The position numbers and the translations under genes were made by a program. DNA of 64,000 bases from JAISGQ01 sp045536305. GTDB lineage: Bacteria > Bacillota > Clostridia > Oscillospirales > Acutalibacteraceae. The stretch's first letter is position 1, and every line of letters begins with the position of its first letter. Under the pieces are notes generated by a model. The model saw only the letters and a program-made list of their open reading frames with translations. It was not told the DNA's origin and did not search any database. The DNA is taken from positions 30,278 to 94,277 of the forward strand of contig JAZSNH010000093.1 of assembly GCA_045536305.1 (NCBI GenBank). Reading direction: 5' to 3'. Positions 7,159 to 16,580 of this stretch are shown in pieces.

Positions 7159-8862
7159 TTACCAGTAGTAATAACGGTTGCAGAAATCCTCCAGAGCTTC
7201 TATCGATTCACGCTCGGGACTTCCGATCGCCTCATATATGGAATATCCGATATGATGATCGAGCGTCCAGTCTGTAAGCTTTATATTTCTTATAGAGCTT
7301 CTGCCGCTCCAGCTGTTGATGGAGCCGTCAAAATAGTACATGGCAATAAGGCCTTCTGCAAGCTCCTTTGTCTCATCGTCTCTTGCTTCGTTGTACAAAC
7401 GCTCGACCTCAGGCATTACAGCACAGGAGAGATCTTCCGCAATATATTCTATGTCTATTTCCTTGCCGTATTCCAGATATCTGTCAACATTGACCTTTGC
7501 GACCACTCTGTCAATATTCATGATACCGAGAGCGCAGATGCAGCATACCACAACAGTGCCGACAATGGGAGCTATGCGAAGCTTGTCGATCCAGAAAGCT
7601 GCTACGAGCGCAAGCAGTGCAAGTGTAAGACCCAGTATGAACATGACAGCCTCAACTCTGCTGACGGTCAGTCCGTAAGCATCGATATAGAGGAAGATGC
7701 GGTAAAATGCGGACAGGCATATAACAAATGTTGCAAGAGCAATTACGCTCAGAGCTGCTCTGAGAATTACCGCGACCTTGCCGTTTTCGTTTTTCTTTGC
7801 GAATGCACGGATAAGCGCGCAGACGATAAAGGTCAGGAAGATCGCAACACTCAGCTCGAAAACACCCTTATGTACATATTCGGCATAGGTAAGTCCTGCA
7901 GGGAGCTTTGCACCTATGAAGAGGTACTCGATCTGGATGAAGACGAAGATGAGATAAACTGCCGCTGCGGCAAAAAGAACCGTAGAGGTGATAACGGAAT
8001 CGAATATCTGTATCTTCTTTCCCTCTCTTTTTTCGTTGCTGTAGCCCGAACGAAGGGTCAGTACGGAAGAGAAGATAAATATTGCAAAACCAGAGCCGAA
8101 TATGATATCGAACACCAGCTCACCAAAATCGAAGTTGATAAATTCGATGACCTTATCGACAAAATGTGCGAACGCGGCATCCGCACCGGCAAATATCGAG
8201 ATAAGTATCAAAAGAACGGGGACAGAAATTATAAGACCGATAAAGATTTTAAGTGCATTGCCTTTTTTCTTTCCGTCGCTCTTTCCGAGTGAACGGAATG
8301 CAGGGCCGATATTTGCAAAGGTGTATCCGAAGAACACTCTGAAAATATCAATAAAGCCGCGGAAGGAAACCACTCTGTTCTGTGTGCAGCCGCCCATGAG
8401 CATAAGCTGCATCGGCATCATGACAAGCATGAGAAGCACTATGACAAATCTTCCTACTGTCGATGCAAACAGCGCCGCCGACACTGCAAGCAGCAATATG
8501 GGGATAAGCAGAAGCCATGCGGTTTTGCGTGTTTTTCCTTTTCCTGTTACGATAAACGGGGTGAAGAAGCAGTAATAAATTACCACAAGGAGAGTAAGTC
8601 CAAGTCCGCTCGCGCCATTGGTCAGCAGAATGTTGGACAGCAGCACGCCGTATATGACGGACAGTATGAAGAGTATCCACGAGCTTACACCTGTGGTGCT
8701 TTCCATAACCTTTACGGCTCTTTCGGACATTTTGGCTTTTTTCGGCGACGCCTGCACAACAGGCTGAGGCTGTGCATACACTACAGGCGGCTGTACATTC
8801 TGCGCCTGCGTCGGTACTGCGGGAACACTTGTCTGCTGAATGTTGTTTTGCTCGTTGTTCAT
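7159..8862 (-). CDS. DUF4173/DUF4153-like polytopic membrane protein
   Basis: 567 residues. The first 50 are a Gln/Pro/Val-rich cytosolic tail (VQPPVVYAQPQPVVQ). Roughly twelve membrane helices follow in residues 52-450, including SWILFILSVIYGVLLSNILL, FGYTFANIGPAFRSLGKSDGKKKG and YTFHKGVFELSV-like segments, which fits the DUF4173 (DUF4153-like) family. The last 115 residues are soluble and acidic and end in aromatics (CNRYYYW). AAAGGG lies eight bases before the ATG. It is the middle gene of a minus-strand operon between an unknown cytosolic protein and the TM2 protein. DUF4173 proteins have no established activity. Confidence 0.65.
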   Translation of the reverse strand: MNNEQNNIQQTSVPAVPTQAQNVQPPVVYAQPQPVVQASPKKAKMSERAVKVMESTTGVSSWILFILSVIYGVLLSNILLTNGASGLGLTLLVVIYYCFFTPFIVTGKGKTRKTAWLLLIPILLLAVSAALFASTVGRFVIVLLMLVMMPMQLMLMGGCTQNRVVSFRGFIDIFRVFFGYTFANIGPAFRSLGKSDGKKKGNALKIFIGLIISVPVLLILISIFAGADAAFAHFVDKVIEFINFDFGELVFDIIFGSGFAIFIFSSVLTLRSGYSNEKREGKKIQIFDSVITSTVLFAAAAVYLIFVFIQIEYLFIGAKLPAGLTYAEYVHKGVFELSVAIFLTFIVCALIRAFAKKNENGKVAVILRAALSVIALATFVICLSAFYRIFLYIDAYGLTVSRVEAVMFILGLTLALLALVAAFWIDKLRIAPIVGTVVVCCICALGIMNIDRVVAKVNVDRYLEYGKEIDIEYIAEDLSCAVMPEVERLYNEARDDETKELAEGLIAMYYFDGSINSWSGRSSIRNIKLTDWTLDHHIGYSIYEAIGSPERESIEALEDFCNRYYYW

Positions 8863-8928
8863 TACATAAACACCCTTTCTCTTTTCGTAAGTTAAACTGC
8901 GATGAACCTTTAATTCCCCTGTCAGGCT

Positions 8929-9744
8929 TTATCTGCGTCTGCCTGCCTGAAGTCTTTCTGCGGTAGCCTGTGCCTCTGCGAGCTTCTTTGCGGTGGATAC
9001 TGCCTCGGGCTTTACCTCTTTGCCGATATATTTGCGCCCTGCGATCCATGCCTTGCGAAGCTGGTCGCTGATCTTTCCTTCGGCATAAGCACGGCCGCTG
9101 TCACCCATTATGGAGTTGAGTATGACCTGAATTATAATACTCTTTGTGTCCATATCGCCCTTGTCATAAGCGTTGGAAAGCAGTTCGAAAAACGGGTCGA
9201 GGCGCGCCTTATTGCCTTTTCTGAGATTTTCTGCAAGTGCAGCGCACACGGTTTCCTCGCAGAATCTGAGAGGAAGGATCTCACCGTAATAATTCTTGTG
9301 GGAAATAAGAGGAGCTCTGCATTCGGGGAATGAGGTGGGGATGCGGTTGACAAAGAAATTTATATCCATGCTGTCGCCGGATTCTTCCTTCTTTGCCTGC
9401 TTTGCAACAGCCGCTATGCGATCCTTTGAAACACGCACGGGAGTTGAAAGAGTATCAAGAAAATCGAGTGCGACGCTCAAAGCCTCGCGCTCACCGTCGC
9501 CGCTGCTCTCATCGAAGAAGTAGGTCTGGACGTGTCCGCAGTCGTCCGCACCTGCGCCCGCCTCGCCTTTTCCGAGATAAAAGCGCTTATCCTTCTTTGC
9601 ATACTTGATAAGAAGTGTGTCAGCCTCGCTGTTGTAAAGTGCGTAAGGCTCGTTCCCTGAGGAGTGACATTCACCCTTTACATATCCCTTTGAGATCAGC
9701 TCGGGCTCCATTTTGTTGATACAGGTTTCAAAAAAGTTTGCCAT
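8929..9744 (-). CDS. Unknown cytosolic protein, first gene of the TM2 operon
   Basis: No family recognised. 271 residues, soluble, no signal or membrane segment. The middle region is rich in charged residues, and the C-terminus is an Ala/Glu/Lys helix that may form a short coiled coil (AVSTAKKLAEAQATAERLQA) ending in GRRR. The start is supported by GGAGG ten bases upstream. It leads the operon with the DUF4173-like and zinc-ribbon/TM2 genes, so it may be their cytosolic partner. The 188 bp upstream are AT-rich and contain a small stem (ATGCTG/CAGCAT) in the leader, with no confident promoter. Confidence 0.7.
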   Translation of the reverse strand: MANFFETCINKMEPELISKGYVKGECHSSGNEPYALYNSEADTLLIKYAKKDKRFYLGKGEAGAGADDCGHVQTYFFDESSGDGEREALSVALDFLDTLSTPVRVSKDRIAAVAKQAKKEESGDSMDINFFVNRIPTSFPECRAPLISHKNYYGEILPLRFCEETVCAALAENLRKGNKARLDPFFELLSNAYDKGDMDTKSIIIQVILNSIMGDSGRAYAEGKISDQLRKAWIAGRKYIGKEVKPEAVSTAKKLAEAQATAERLQAGRRR

Positions 9745-9932
9745 TTTGTTTATTCCTCCGTATATTTGCGGTCATGCTGTAGGTTCAGCATACCATTTTA
9801 TTTATCGATAATCAACAACAATTTATTTACAATCATTAAATAGAGTGTAACAATAATATTAAAAATACATGACAGTTTGTATTATTATACCATGCTTTTC
9901 ATATCAAAACAATAAAAAATTATTCTGATGTT

Positions 9933-11393
9933 TTATCCCGAGATTATGGTCGCATCGGGGTATATCTCGTTCTTTGGACGGCGGCTGCTTCGGCTGCTCA
10001 TAGACAGGGAAAGCGATATCGGCCCCACTCTTCCGAGGAACATAACAAGACACAGCACAAGCATGGATATACGCGGAAGGTCATCCGTTATTCCTGCGGT
10101 AACACCTACGGTGCCGAAGGCGCTGACCGATTCGTAAAGTGCGTCTATGGAACGCACCTGACCGCCGAGCTGTCCGAGAATGACCACCGTTGCCGCTATT
10201 ATCGCCGCTATTGCTGTGGCACATATCGCCAGCGCGCGATACACGGTTTCTCTGGTTATTCTTCTTCTTCCTATGACCGGCTGGTCATAGCCGCGAAGGG
10301 TACATACTACGGTTGCAACAAGCACCACCATAGTTGTGGTCTTTACACCGCCGCCTGTCGAGCCGGGAGATGCGCCTATAAACATAAGCAGGCAGAAAAA
10401 CAGCTTTGTAAAGCCGTTTGCCGCGCCCACATCCACCGAGGCAAAGCCTGCGGAACGCGCACATACCGATTGGAAGAAGGCATTCGTCAGCTTATCTCCG
10501 AAGCTCATTCCGAAAAGCACGCCGTTCCATTCGCTTGCAAGGAAGAAGACTGTGCCGATAAGCAGCAGAGCCGCGGAGGCAACGCAGACTATTTTGGTGT
10601 GCATCATAAGATTGCGTATCTTTCCGCCCTCTTTTATTACATTTATTATATCGTAGAACACTGCAAAGCCCAGTCCGCCGAGAATTATAATGCTTGAAAG
10701 CACCATGAGCACATACGGCTCGGAATTGAGGCTCACCACGCTGTCTCCCCTGCCCAGCACATCAAAGCCTGCATTGCAGTATGCCGAGATCGCTGTGAAA
10801 ACCGAGCTCCACACGCCCTTTAAAAACCCGTATCTGGGTATGAACTCAAAGGACAGCAGTACAGCACCCACACCCTCACATATAAGGGTAACTCCTGCGG
10901 CAACTCTCAGAACACCTCTTGTTCCGCCCATGTCGAGGTAGCCTGTCGATTCCTGCGCTATTCTGAGGCTTCGCAGTCCCAGACGCTGACGCAGCGACAA
11001 AGCAAGGGAGGTTACTATGGTCATCGCTCCGAGTCCGCCGATCTGTATGAGCAGAATTATCACCGTCTGGCCGAAAAGAGACCAGTGTGTGGCAGTGTCA
11101 AAGGGAGTAAGGCCTGTTACGCAGGTCGCGCTGGTGGCTACGAACAAGGCCTGCACGATATTTGTGGGCTCTTCGCCCTTCTTTACCGAGAAGGGCATCA
11201 GCAAAAGCAGTGTTCCTATAATAATTATCACTGCAAAGCTTATGGGGATAAGCTTGTGGGCAGGGATCCTTTCGAGCTTGCCCTTTATATATCTTTTGGC
11301 TCTTTTAAGCCGCTGACGCATTACATGCATCTGTTTTTTAAATCTGACGGAAAACTCAGGCTTTTCGGAAGCTGCATTTTTTTCGTTTTCCAT
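9933..11393 (-). CDS. ktrB: TrkH/KtrB-type potassium uptake channel
   Basis: 486 residues. Four M1-P-M2 repeats are visible with the selectivity-filter glycines of the family: ATSATCVTGLTPFDTATHW, AYCNAGFDVLG, ARSAGFASVDV and SAFGTVGVTAG. This is the membrane subunit of a Na+- or H+-linked K+ uptake system. The ATG at 11393 is preferred over the GTG at 11402 because AGAAGG lies eight bases before it. The N-terminal 40 residues are basic and cytosolic. The usual partner, the RCK-domain protein KtrA, is not in the window. It is the last gene of a minus-strand series after a lipoprotein and an ABC exporter, with a 40-bp gap. Confidence 0.92.
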   Translation of the reverse strand: MENEKNAASEKPEFSVRFKKQMHVMRQRLKRAKRYIKGKLERIPAHKLIPISFAVIIIIGTLLLLMPFSVKKGEEPTNIVQALFVATSATCVTGLTPFDTATHWSLFGQTVIILLIQIGGLGAMTIVTSLALSLRQRLGLRSLRIAQESTGYLDMGGTRGVLRVAAGVTLICEGVGAVLLSFEFIPRYGFLKGVWSSVFTAISAYCNAGFDVLGRGDSVVSLNSEPYVLMVLSSIIILGGLGFAVFYDIINVIKEGGKIRNLMMHTKIVCVASAALLLIGTVFFLASEWNGVLFGMSFGDKLTNAFFQSVCARSAGFASVDVGAANGFTKLFFCLLMFIGASPGSTGGGVKTTTMVVLVATVVCTLRGYDQPVIGRRRITRETVYRALAICATAIAAIIAATVVILGQLGGQVRSIDALYESVSAFGTVGVTAGITDDLPRISMLVLCLVMFLGRVGPISLSLSMSSRSSRRPKNEIYPDATIISG

Positions 11394-11436
11394 ATTCGGC
11401 ACCTTCTTTTGTAAACAGAAGAGTTGTGAGGCTTTT

Positions 11437-12372
11437 TTACTTTGCGTTTACCTCACAGCTGTCTGTGACTTTGGTCGTTCCGTTGAGTATCTGTGTCACT
11501 CCCGTTCCGTCGTTAAGCTTCATTACGCTGTAGTAGGTTATGCTGTTAACGGAACTTTGCAGAAATCTGTCCGAGCTCATAATATTGAGAGTTCCCGAAT
11601 AATCCGCTGAATCGGTGTATTCTATCGAATATCCCTCGCCCTTTTCCGATTCGGGCATTCCGTATTGGCTTAGAGGGGTCATTTTAAAGCTGAGCATGGT
11701 GTCGGAAAGCTTTGACACGCTGTATTCCATCTCCATGCTGTTTTCCTTGTCCACCGTCTGGGAATGGATCACCTTTGTGTCCTTTTCAACGGTTTGCGGC
11801 AATGCAAGCAGAAGCTCCTGCGCTATTGCCCTTATCTCCGCCTCGCCCAGCAGAAGTGATGCTCCCTCCACCTCGGAATAGAGTTTTTTTGTTCCTCCCA
11901 CCGATATAATATTGTACTCCTTGTCAAAATCAACCGTAAAGCTGTGACCGACAAGGTCAAAATATATCTGCGTTTCGGGATCTCTTGTTTTTTCATCGGC
12001 GGTGTCAAAAACCACCGTGCTTTCATCGTTATTGCCGTAGACATAGCTTCTTCGTGCTATGGTAAATTTCAGACGAAGTCCCTTTTCTGTCGTTTCGGCT
12101 GTAAAATCGTACCAGCTCTTCATATCCCATCGGGTCTCCATGCCGTATTCACCGTCGGAATACGCGGCTGTCTGACGGAAGGTGCAGAGCATCGAATATT
12201 CACCGTTTCCGAGAGGCGGAGCGGATATTTTATCAAGAGAGCTGTTCTGCCCGTCCGCATGGGCTGTGGGATAGGTATTCGGCGTGGAATAATAATCGCT
12301 GTTGTCGCATTTGCAGGCCGATACCGAAAAAAGCATCAGCAGCAAAGCAAGAACGATCGAAGCTGTTTTCAT
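11437..12372 (-). CDS. Lipoprotein of unknown function, linked to ABC exporter
   Basis: 311 residues beginning MKTASIVLALLLMLFSVSACKCD, a type II signal peptide with the lipobox cysteine at residue 20. The start at 12372 is supported by AAAGGA nine bases upstream. The mature part is beta-rich and Ser/Thr-rich (GNGEYSMLCTFRQTAAYSDGEYGMETRWDM), with no recognised domain. It follows the permease gene by about 30 bp, so it may be the surface partner of the ABC exporter. Its size and composition resemble LolA/LppX-type lipoprotein folds only in general terms, so this is left unassigned. Confidence 0.78.
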   Translation of the reverse strand: MKTASIVLALLLMLFSVSACKCDNSDYYSTPNTYPTAHADGQNSSLDKISAPPLGNGEYSMLCTFRQTAAYSDGEYGMETRWDMKSWYDFTAETTEKGLRLKFTIARRSYVYGNNDESTVVFDTADEKTRDPETQIYFDLVGHSFTVDFDKEYNIISVGGTKKLYSEVEGASLLLGEAEIRAIAQELLLALPQTVEKDTKVIHSQTVDKENSMEMEYSVSKLSDTMLSFKMTPLSQYGMPESEKGEGYSIEYTDSADYSGTLNIMSSDRFLQSSVNSITYYSVMKLNDGTGVTQILNGTTKVTDSCEVNAK

Positions 12373-12401
12373 TTTCTGTATTCCTTTCCGCAGTGAAGAC
12401 A

Positions 12402-13595
12402 TCAGCGTACATCACGTCTCATTCCGATATATCCGCATATCACAAACACCAGCCAGTGAACCGCTGCCGCGAGCCATGCCACTACATGGCTTGCCGATGC
12501 AAAGTTTGCCACCCCGCGCAGGGGTGCGGATACATCAAGTGACGCAACAACAGACAGCGCCGCTATTATATTGCCCGAGCCGCCTGCCGCTTTTCCAAAC
12601 AGCATTGCCGCCGCACAAAGCAGGGCAGTAAGCGCGATCGCGGCGCTTTGACTGCGCGTGAGCGTAGATACTGCCGCGCAGAAGGCGATAAGTATGAGCG
12701 TACTGATAAAAACGCACAGAAGAAGCTCTGCGGAGAAAACAAAAAAGCTCTGCATCTGCGCTTTTTCACCGAGCACCACAACAAGCTCGCCCTCGTATCT
12801 GAGTCCGCCGCAGCCGAATATCGCACCGAACAGCGCGCCTGTCCATGCCGCCGCACAGAGCATAAGCGCAAAAATCGACACCGACATAAGCTTTGCGAAA
12901 AACTGCTTTAAGCGTGTGATGGGGAGCGTGTACAGCGTGTACATGACTCCCGATTTAAATTCTCCCGCGGTCTTTGAGGCTATTGCCGCGGCGGAAAATA
13001 TGCCTATCGGAAGCAGCATGAGCCACAGCGTAAAATAAACCGTGTTCCATGCCTTTGAATATCCTGCCTCTTTTCCCTCTGTCAGACAGGCGTTTATTAT
13101 GTACGCCTCGCGCACGCATTCCTGCTGCTTTACCGTATAATACTGCCGCTCTCTTCCCGAGCTGCTTTCAATAAGCTTTACATACTCATCGTTAAGCCTT
13201 GTAAGCTCGCTGTATCTCTCCCTGTATGCATCTCTAAAGCTTCCGGCAGGCTTATCCTCCTTTGGGAAGGTCTCCGAAACGCTGCCGACGGCATCGGAGT
13301 CAGATATCATATCGGTTTCCGAAATATCACTGTTTGAAATATCGGCGTTCGAAATTACTTCCTGTATTTCTTCATTTATCAAATCATCGGGCTTTTTTTC
13401 GGAAATATGTACGGGGCGTGTATTTATCCTGTCCTTTATACCGGCAGGCAGCAGACCTTTATCTCCGCTTTCCGCTCCTGTTATCCATGCTGTGCAGACC
13501 GAAATGAGAAATACTGCGACAATTGCAAGCAAAGCTCCCACACCCGAGAAAAGACGCGCATTTTCGCCTCTGAGGGAACGAAACATCTTACCCAT
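12402..13595 (-). CDS. ABC-2 type transporter permease
   Basis: 397 residues. One N-terminal membrane helix (GVGALLAIVAVFLISVCTAW) is followed by a roughly 140-residue extracytoplasmic loop and then five helices (IGIFSAAAIASKTAGEFKSGVMYTLYTLPI, SVSIFALMLCAAAWTGALFG and others), the layout of ABC-2 permeases such as those for Nat/bacitracin-type exporters. The segment EFKSGVMYTLYTLPI is the typical cytosolic coupling helix. The loop holds a low-complexity Ser/Asp stretch (SNADISNSDISETDMISDSD). The ATG at 13595 overlaps the stop of the ATPase gene by one base (TGATG), and GGGAGGGG is seven bases before it. Substrate unknown. Confidence 0.85.
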   Translation of the reverse strand: MGKMFRSLRGENARLFSGVGALLAIVAVFLISVCTAWITGAESGDKGLLPAGIKDRINTRPVHISEKKPDDLINEEIQEVISNADISNSDISETDMISDSDAVGSVSETFPKEDKPAGSFRDAYRERYSELTRLNDEYVKLIESSSGRERQYYTVKQQECVREAYIINACLTEGKEAGYSKAWNTVYFTLWLMLLPIGIFSAAAIASKTAGEFKSGVMYTLYTLPITRLKQFFAKLMSVSIFALMLCAAAWTGALFGAIFGCGGLRYEGELVVVLGEKAQMQSFFVFSAELLLCVFISTLILIAFCAAVSTLTRSQSAAIALTALLCAAAMLFGKAAGGSGNIIAALSVVASLDVSAPLRGVANFASASHVVAWLAAAVHWLVFVICGYIGMRRDVR

Positions 13596-14560
13596 CAATA
13601 TTCCCCTCCCATATATCCGTATTCCTCCATCTCGCTGTCGTCAGCAGCGGACGGACGCTCGCGAAGGAGTCTGTAATAAGCTTCCTCAAGCGATATTTCG
13701 TGAGGGCGCGCTTCATATACCATGTAGCCTGCGTTAAAAAGCATCGCGGTGATCTTCGGCACCAGCGACTGCTCACAGTCGAATACAACATAGCCGTTTC
13801 TGACCTCACAGCCTACATTCATCGCTTCGAAAATATGCCTTGCCGCATCGCCCGGTCTGTCAACGAGCATTCTCTGGCAGACCTTTCCCGTTCCGAATTT
13901 ACGCAGACGTTCAACGGTCGAAACTCCGATGAGCACGCCGTTTTCCAGCACAGCCACTCTCTTGCAGGTCTTCTCAAGCTCGCGCATCTGGTGACTTGTC
14001 ATCACCACAGCGGTGCCGAGCTCGTGAGTCACCGAAAGAAGCAGCTTTCTTACGTTGAGAAATTCCACGGGGTCGAGTCCGTCGATAGCCTCATCGAGAA
14101 GAAGCAGACGAGGCATGTGCATTACCGCAGCAGCTATTGCCAGACGCTTTATCTCACCCTTTGAGCAGGCAGACACCTTTTTATCCATCGCTTCGCCCAG
14201 GTCAAGCATAGCCACTATATCCATTATTCTGCTTTTGGGTATTTTCCCTCTCTCAAGCGCCAATGTTTTAAGGTTTTTAAAGCCGCTCATATTGTCGAAC
14301 AGCCTCGGATTGTCAAGTACAACACCCGTCAGCCTCATGCATTTTTCAAAGTCCTTGTGGAGATTTACTCCTCCGATAAAGACATTTCCCGAATCGGGCA
14401 TCGTAAGCCCGGCAACAGCATGTATAAGAGTTGTCTTTCCTGCGCCGCACGGACCAAGCAGTCCCAATATTTCCCCTGACTGTACTCCGAGTGTGACATC
14501 ATTGAGCAGATAGACGCGATCTTTGGTTTTTGTCAGATTTTCAATGGTGAGCATCTGCAT
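13595..14560 (-). CDS. ABC transporter ATP-binding protein
   Basis: 321 residues with the CcmA/BcrA layout: Walker A GPCGAGKTT (about residue 36), Walker B LLLLDEAIDGLDP, H-loop MTSHQMRELE and a C-terminal extension of about 100 residues typical of ABC-2 exporters. The signature motif is unusual, ACSKGEIKRLA in place of LSGGQ. It is coupled to the permease by a one-base overlap and is the motor of that exporter. It lies 23 bp after the GH13 gene, so read-through from the amylase promoter is possible. Confidence 0.9.
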   Translation of the reverse strand: MQMLTIENLTKTKDRVYLLNDVTLGVQSGEILGLLGPCGAGKTTLIHAVAGLTMPDSGNVFIGGVNLHKDFEKCMRLTGVVLDNPRLFDNMSGFKNLKTLALERGKIPKSRIMDIVAMLDLGEAMDKKVSACSKGEIKRLAIAAAVMHMPRLLLLDEAIDGLDPVEFLNVRKLLLSVTHELGTAVVMTSHQMRELEKTCKRVAVLENGVLIGVSTVERLRKFGTGKVCQRMLVDRPGDAARHIFEAMNVGCEVRNGYVVFDCEQSLVPKITAMLFNAGYMVYEARPHEISLEEAYYRLLRERPSAADDSEMEEYGYMGGEY

Positions 14561-14583
14561 TTTGCCTCACTCCTTTGTCCTTC

Positions 14584-16443
14584 TTATTTCATATCGATCT
14601 TCAGTATCATTGCCGAAGTCGCCGGTATTACAAGATGTTCCCCGCCGTTGTAGCTGCCCAGCAGGCACTCTGCTCCGACAAAATCCTCGGGCAGTCCGAG
14701 AGCCTCGTCGTTCCACGCAGCGTTCACCGCCACGAGCACAGCGTCCTTTTCGCCTCTTCGGATATAGGCGAGGGTCGATCTCTTTGCGTAAACAGGCTCG
14801 AAGCCGCCGTCTTTCAGACACTCGAGGGAATGGCGAAGCTTTCCGAGGTGCACAAACCACGAAAGAAGTTCCTCGTCCTCTCTGCCCCACGGATACGTTC
14901 TTCGGCAGAACGGATCTTTATAACCCTGCATTCCTGCCTCGTCGCCGTAGTAGATGCTGGGTACGCCCGGCAGGGTATACTGCATTACAGTTGCCAGACG
15001 CAGAAGATTTTTTCCTATTCCCATCTGGTCCTCCCGAAGGCTGTTCGCCGCCTGCCACGCTCTGTCACGCCCGTGAAGCGGCTCTCCGCCGAGAAGTGTC
15101 AAGGCACGCATGGTATCATGTGAGCCTATAAGGTTCATCAGATTCGGTATTACCTGAGGCGGATAGTTTTCCATCACACAGAGTATGCATTCCATTGCAT
15201 ATTTGGCTTCCCATCCTGTGACAAACCCAAGCACGGCATCCTTGAAGACATAGTTCATTACCGTATCAAGCTGTCTGCCGCCGAAATAGCGTTTGAGCAC
15301 ACCGTATGCCACCTTGTTGGAAGCATCCTCCCACACTTCGCCCATTATCAATGCATCAGGATTTTCTGCCTTGACAGCACGCCTGAGCTCATCGAGAAAT
15401 TTATCGGGCAGTTCATCGGCCACATCAAGACGCCAGCCGTCTGCGCCCATTCTTATCCAGCGGCGGAGTATTCCTTTTTCACCGCATATATAGTCGATAT
15501 AGGACTGTGTGTTTTCCTCTACCTCAGGCAGTGTGTCAAAATTCCACCAGCCTCTGTAGCTGTCGGGCCAGTGCGAAAACGCAAACCAGTCGTAATAGGG
15601 GGATTCCTTGGAGTTGTATGCGCCGGGGGTTCTGTAACGATTCTTTTTGTTGAAATACACGCTGTCTGAGCCTGTGTGCGAAAAAACACCGTCAAGAATG
15701 ACCTTTATTCCTCTTTTGTGACATTCATCGCAAAGCCTTTTAAAGTCCTCTTCATCGCCCAGCAACGGGTCTATCCGCTCGTAAAAAGCTGTTGAATATC
15801 GGTGATTTTCGTGGGATTCAAAAATAGGATTGAGGTAAAGACAGGTAACTCCCAGCTCTGTGAGCCTGTCAAGATGGTCGATTATTCCCTGAATATCTCC
15901 TCCGAAATAATCGTTGTTTTGTATCTTTCCGTTTTCGTCGGGCCACCAGATTATCTCTTCATCCCAGCTTTTATGCATCACACGGTCGGGATAAGGATTC
16001 TTGATTTTCCCAGAACAGGCAAAGCGGTCGGGGAATATCTGATATATTATGCCGCCCGAAAGCCATTCGGGGGTTTTGAAATCCTTTTCGTAGACGGTAA
16101 GCTGCCATGGCTGAGGCTTTGCGGTGAGCACGCCGACACCGCCGAAATCGCGGCCTATTTTCTTTGCGCTGGCCGTGCATTCCATTTCAAAATGATAATG
16201 CCACAGACCGGGTGTTTCGGGCGTGAAATCCACTTCCCACCATTCAAAGTCGCGCCCCTCCATGCCGCACCAGAACATGTTTCCCGTCTCGCACTCTCCT
16301 GTGTGCTCGTTTCGAAAAAAGACATTGACGGCTGATGCCGATATATATCGCGGCAGGCAGACCTTGAAATGCACCTGTGTTTTTTCTGCCACCGCGCCAA
16401 CGGGATTTCGGTATGCGGCGTTTCTGGAATCAAATATCTTCAA
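14584..16443 (-). CDS. GH13 neopullulanase/cyclomaltodextrinase-type amylase
   Basis: About 620 residues with no signal peptide, so cytosolic hydrolysis of imported maltodextrins or cyclodextrins is likely. Residues 1-120 form a CBM34-like N-terminal domain (IFDSRNAAYRNPVGAV), followed by the GH13 barrel with ILDGVFSHTG, nucleophile D340 in GWRLDVADE, acid/base E369 in GEVWED and D443 in IGSHDT. The N-domain plus these motifs place it in the GH13_20/39-like group. The TTG at 16443 is chosen because AAAGGG lies eight bases before it and the product then starts as family members do; the ATG at 16476 would fall almost on the transcription start. Confidence 0.92.
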   Translation of the reverse strand: MKIFDSRNAAYRNPVGAVAEKTQVHFKVCLPRYISASAVNVFFRNEHTGECETGNMFWCGMEGRDFEWWEVDFTPETPGLWHYHFEMECTASAKKIGRDFGGVGVLTAKPQPWQLTVYEKDFKTPEWLSGGIIYQIFPDRFACSGKIKNPYPDRVMHKSWDEEIIWWPDENGKIQNNDYFGGDIQGIIDHLDRLTELGVTCLYLNPIFESHENHRYSTAFYERIDPLLGDEEDFKRLCDECHKRGIKVILDGVFSHTGSDSVYFNKKNRYRTPGAYNSKESPYYDWFAFSHWPDSYRGWWNFDTLPEVEENTQSYIDYICGEKGILRRWIRMGADGWRLDVADELPDKFLDELRRAVKAENPDALIMGEVWEDASNKVAYGVLKRYFGGRQLDTVMNYVFKDAVLGFVTGWEAKYAMECILCVMENYPPQVIPNLMNLIGSHDTMRALTLLGGEPLHGRDRAWQAANSLREDQMGIGKNLLRLATVMQYTLPGVPSIYYGDEAGMQGYKDPFCRRTYPWGREDEELLSWFVHLGKLRHSLECLKDGGFEPVYAKRSTLAYIRRGEKDAVLVAVNAAWNDEALGLPEDFVGAECLLGSYNGGEHLVIPATSAMILKIDMK

Positions 16444-16480
16444 GCAATTCACCCTTTGAATACAATTAGTTAACATTACT

Positions 16481-16509
16481 ATTATAACCTACCTATAATA
16501 TAAAGGCAA
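16481..16509 (-). promoter_or_regulatory. Promoter of the GH13 gene
   Basis: On the minus strand TTGCCT, a 17-base spacer and TATAAT end about 38 bases before the TTG start. This spacing supports translation from 16443. Confidence 0.65.
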
Positions 16510-16542
16510 GCAAAAGAGGTTATTATGGGTGTGATATATGAA

Positions 16543-16574
16543 GAAAAGACTTTCTTTTTTCAAAGAAAGCCTTT
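16543..16574 (-). terminator. Terminator of the LRR membrane protein gene
   Basis: On the minus strand AAAGGCTTTCTTT pairs with AAAGAAAGTCTTT (one G-T pair) and runs into a T-rich stretch, directly after the stop codon of the upstream LRR gene. Confidence 0.6.
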
Positions 16575-16580
16575 GTTCTT

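Noticed and set aside
7063..8292. Long plus-strand frame opposite the DUF4173-like gene
   Set aside because: The plus-strand product is Cys/Lys/Asp-rich with no domain, while the minus strand gives regular membrane helices and a proper ribosome site.
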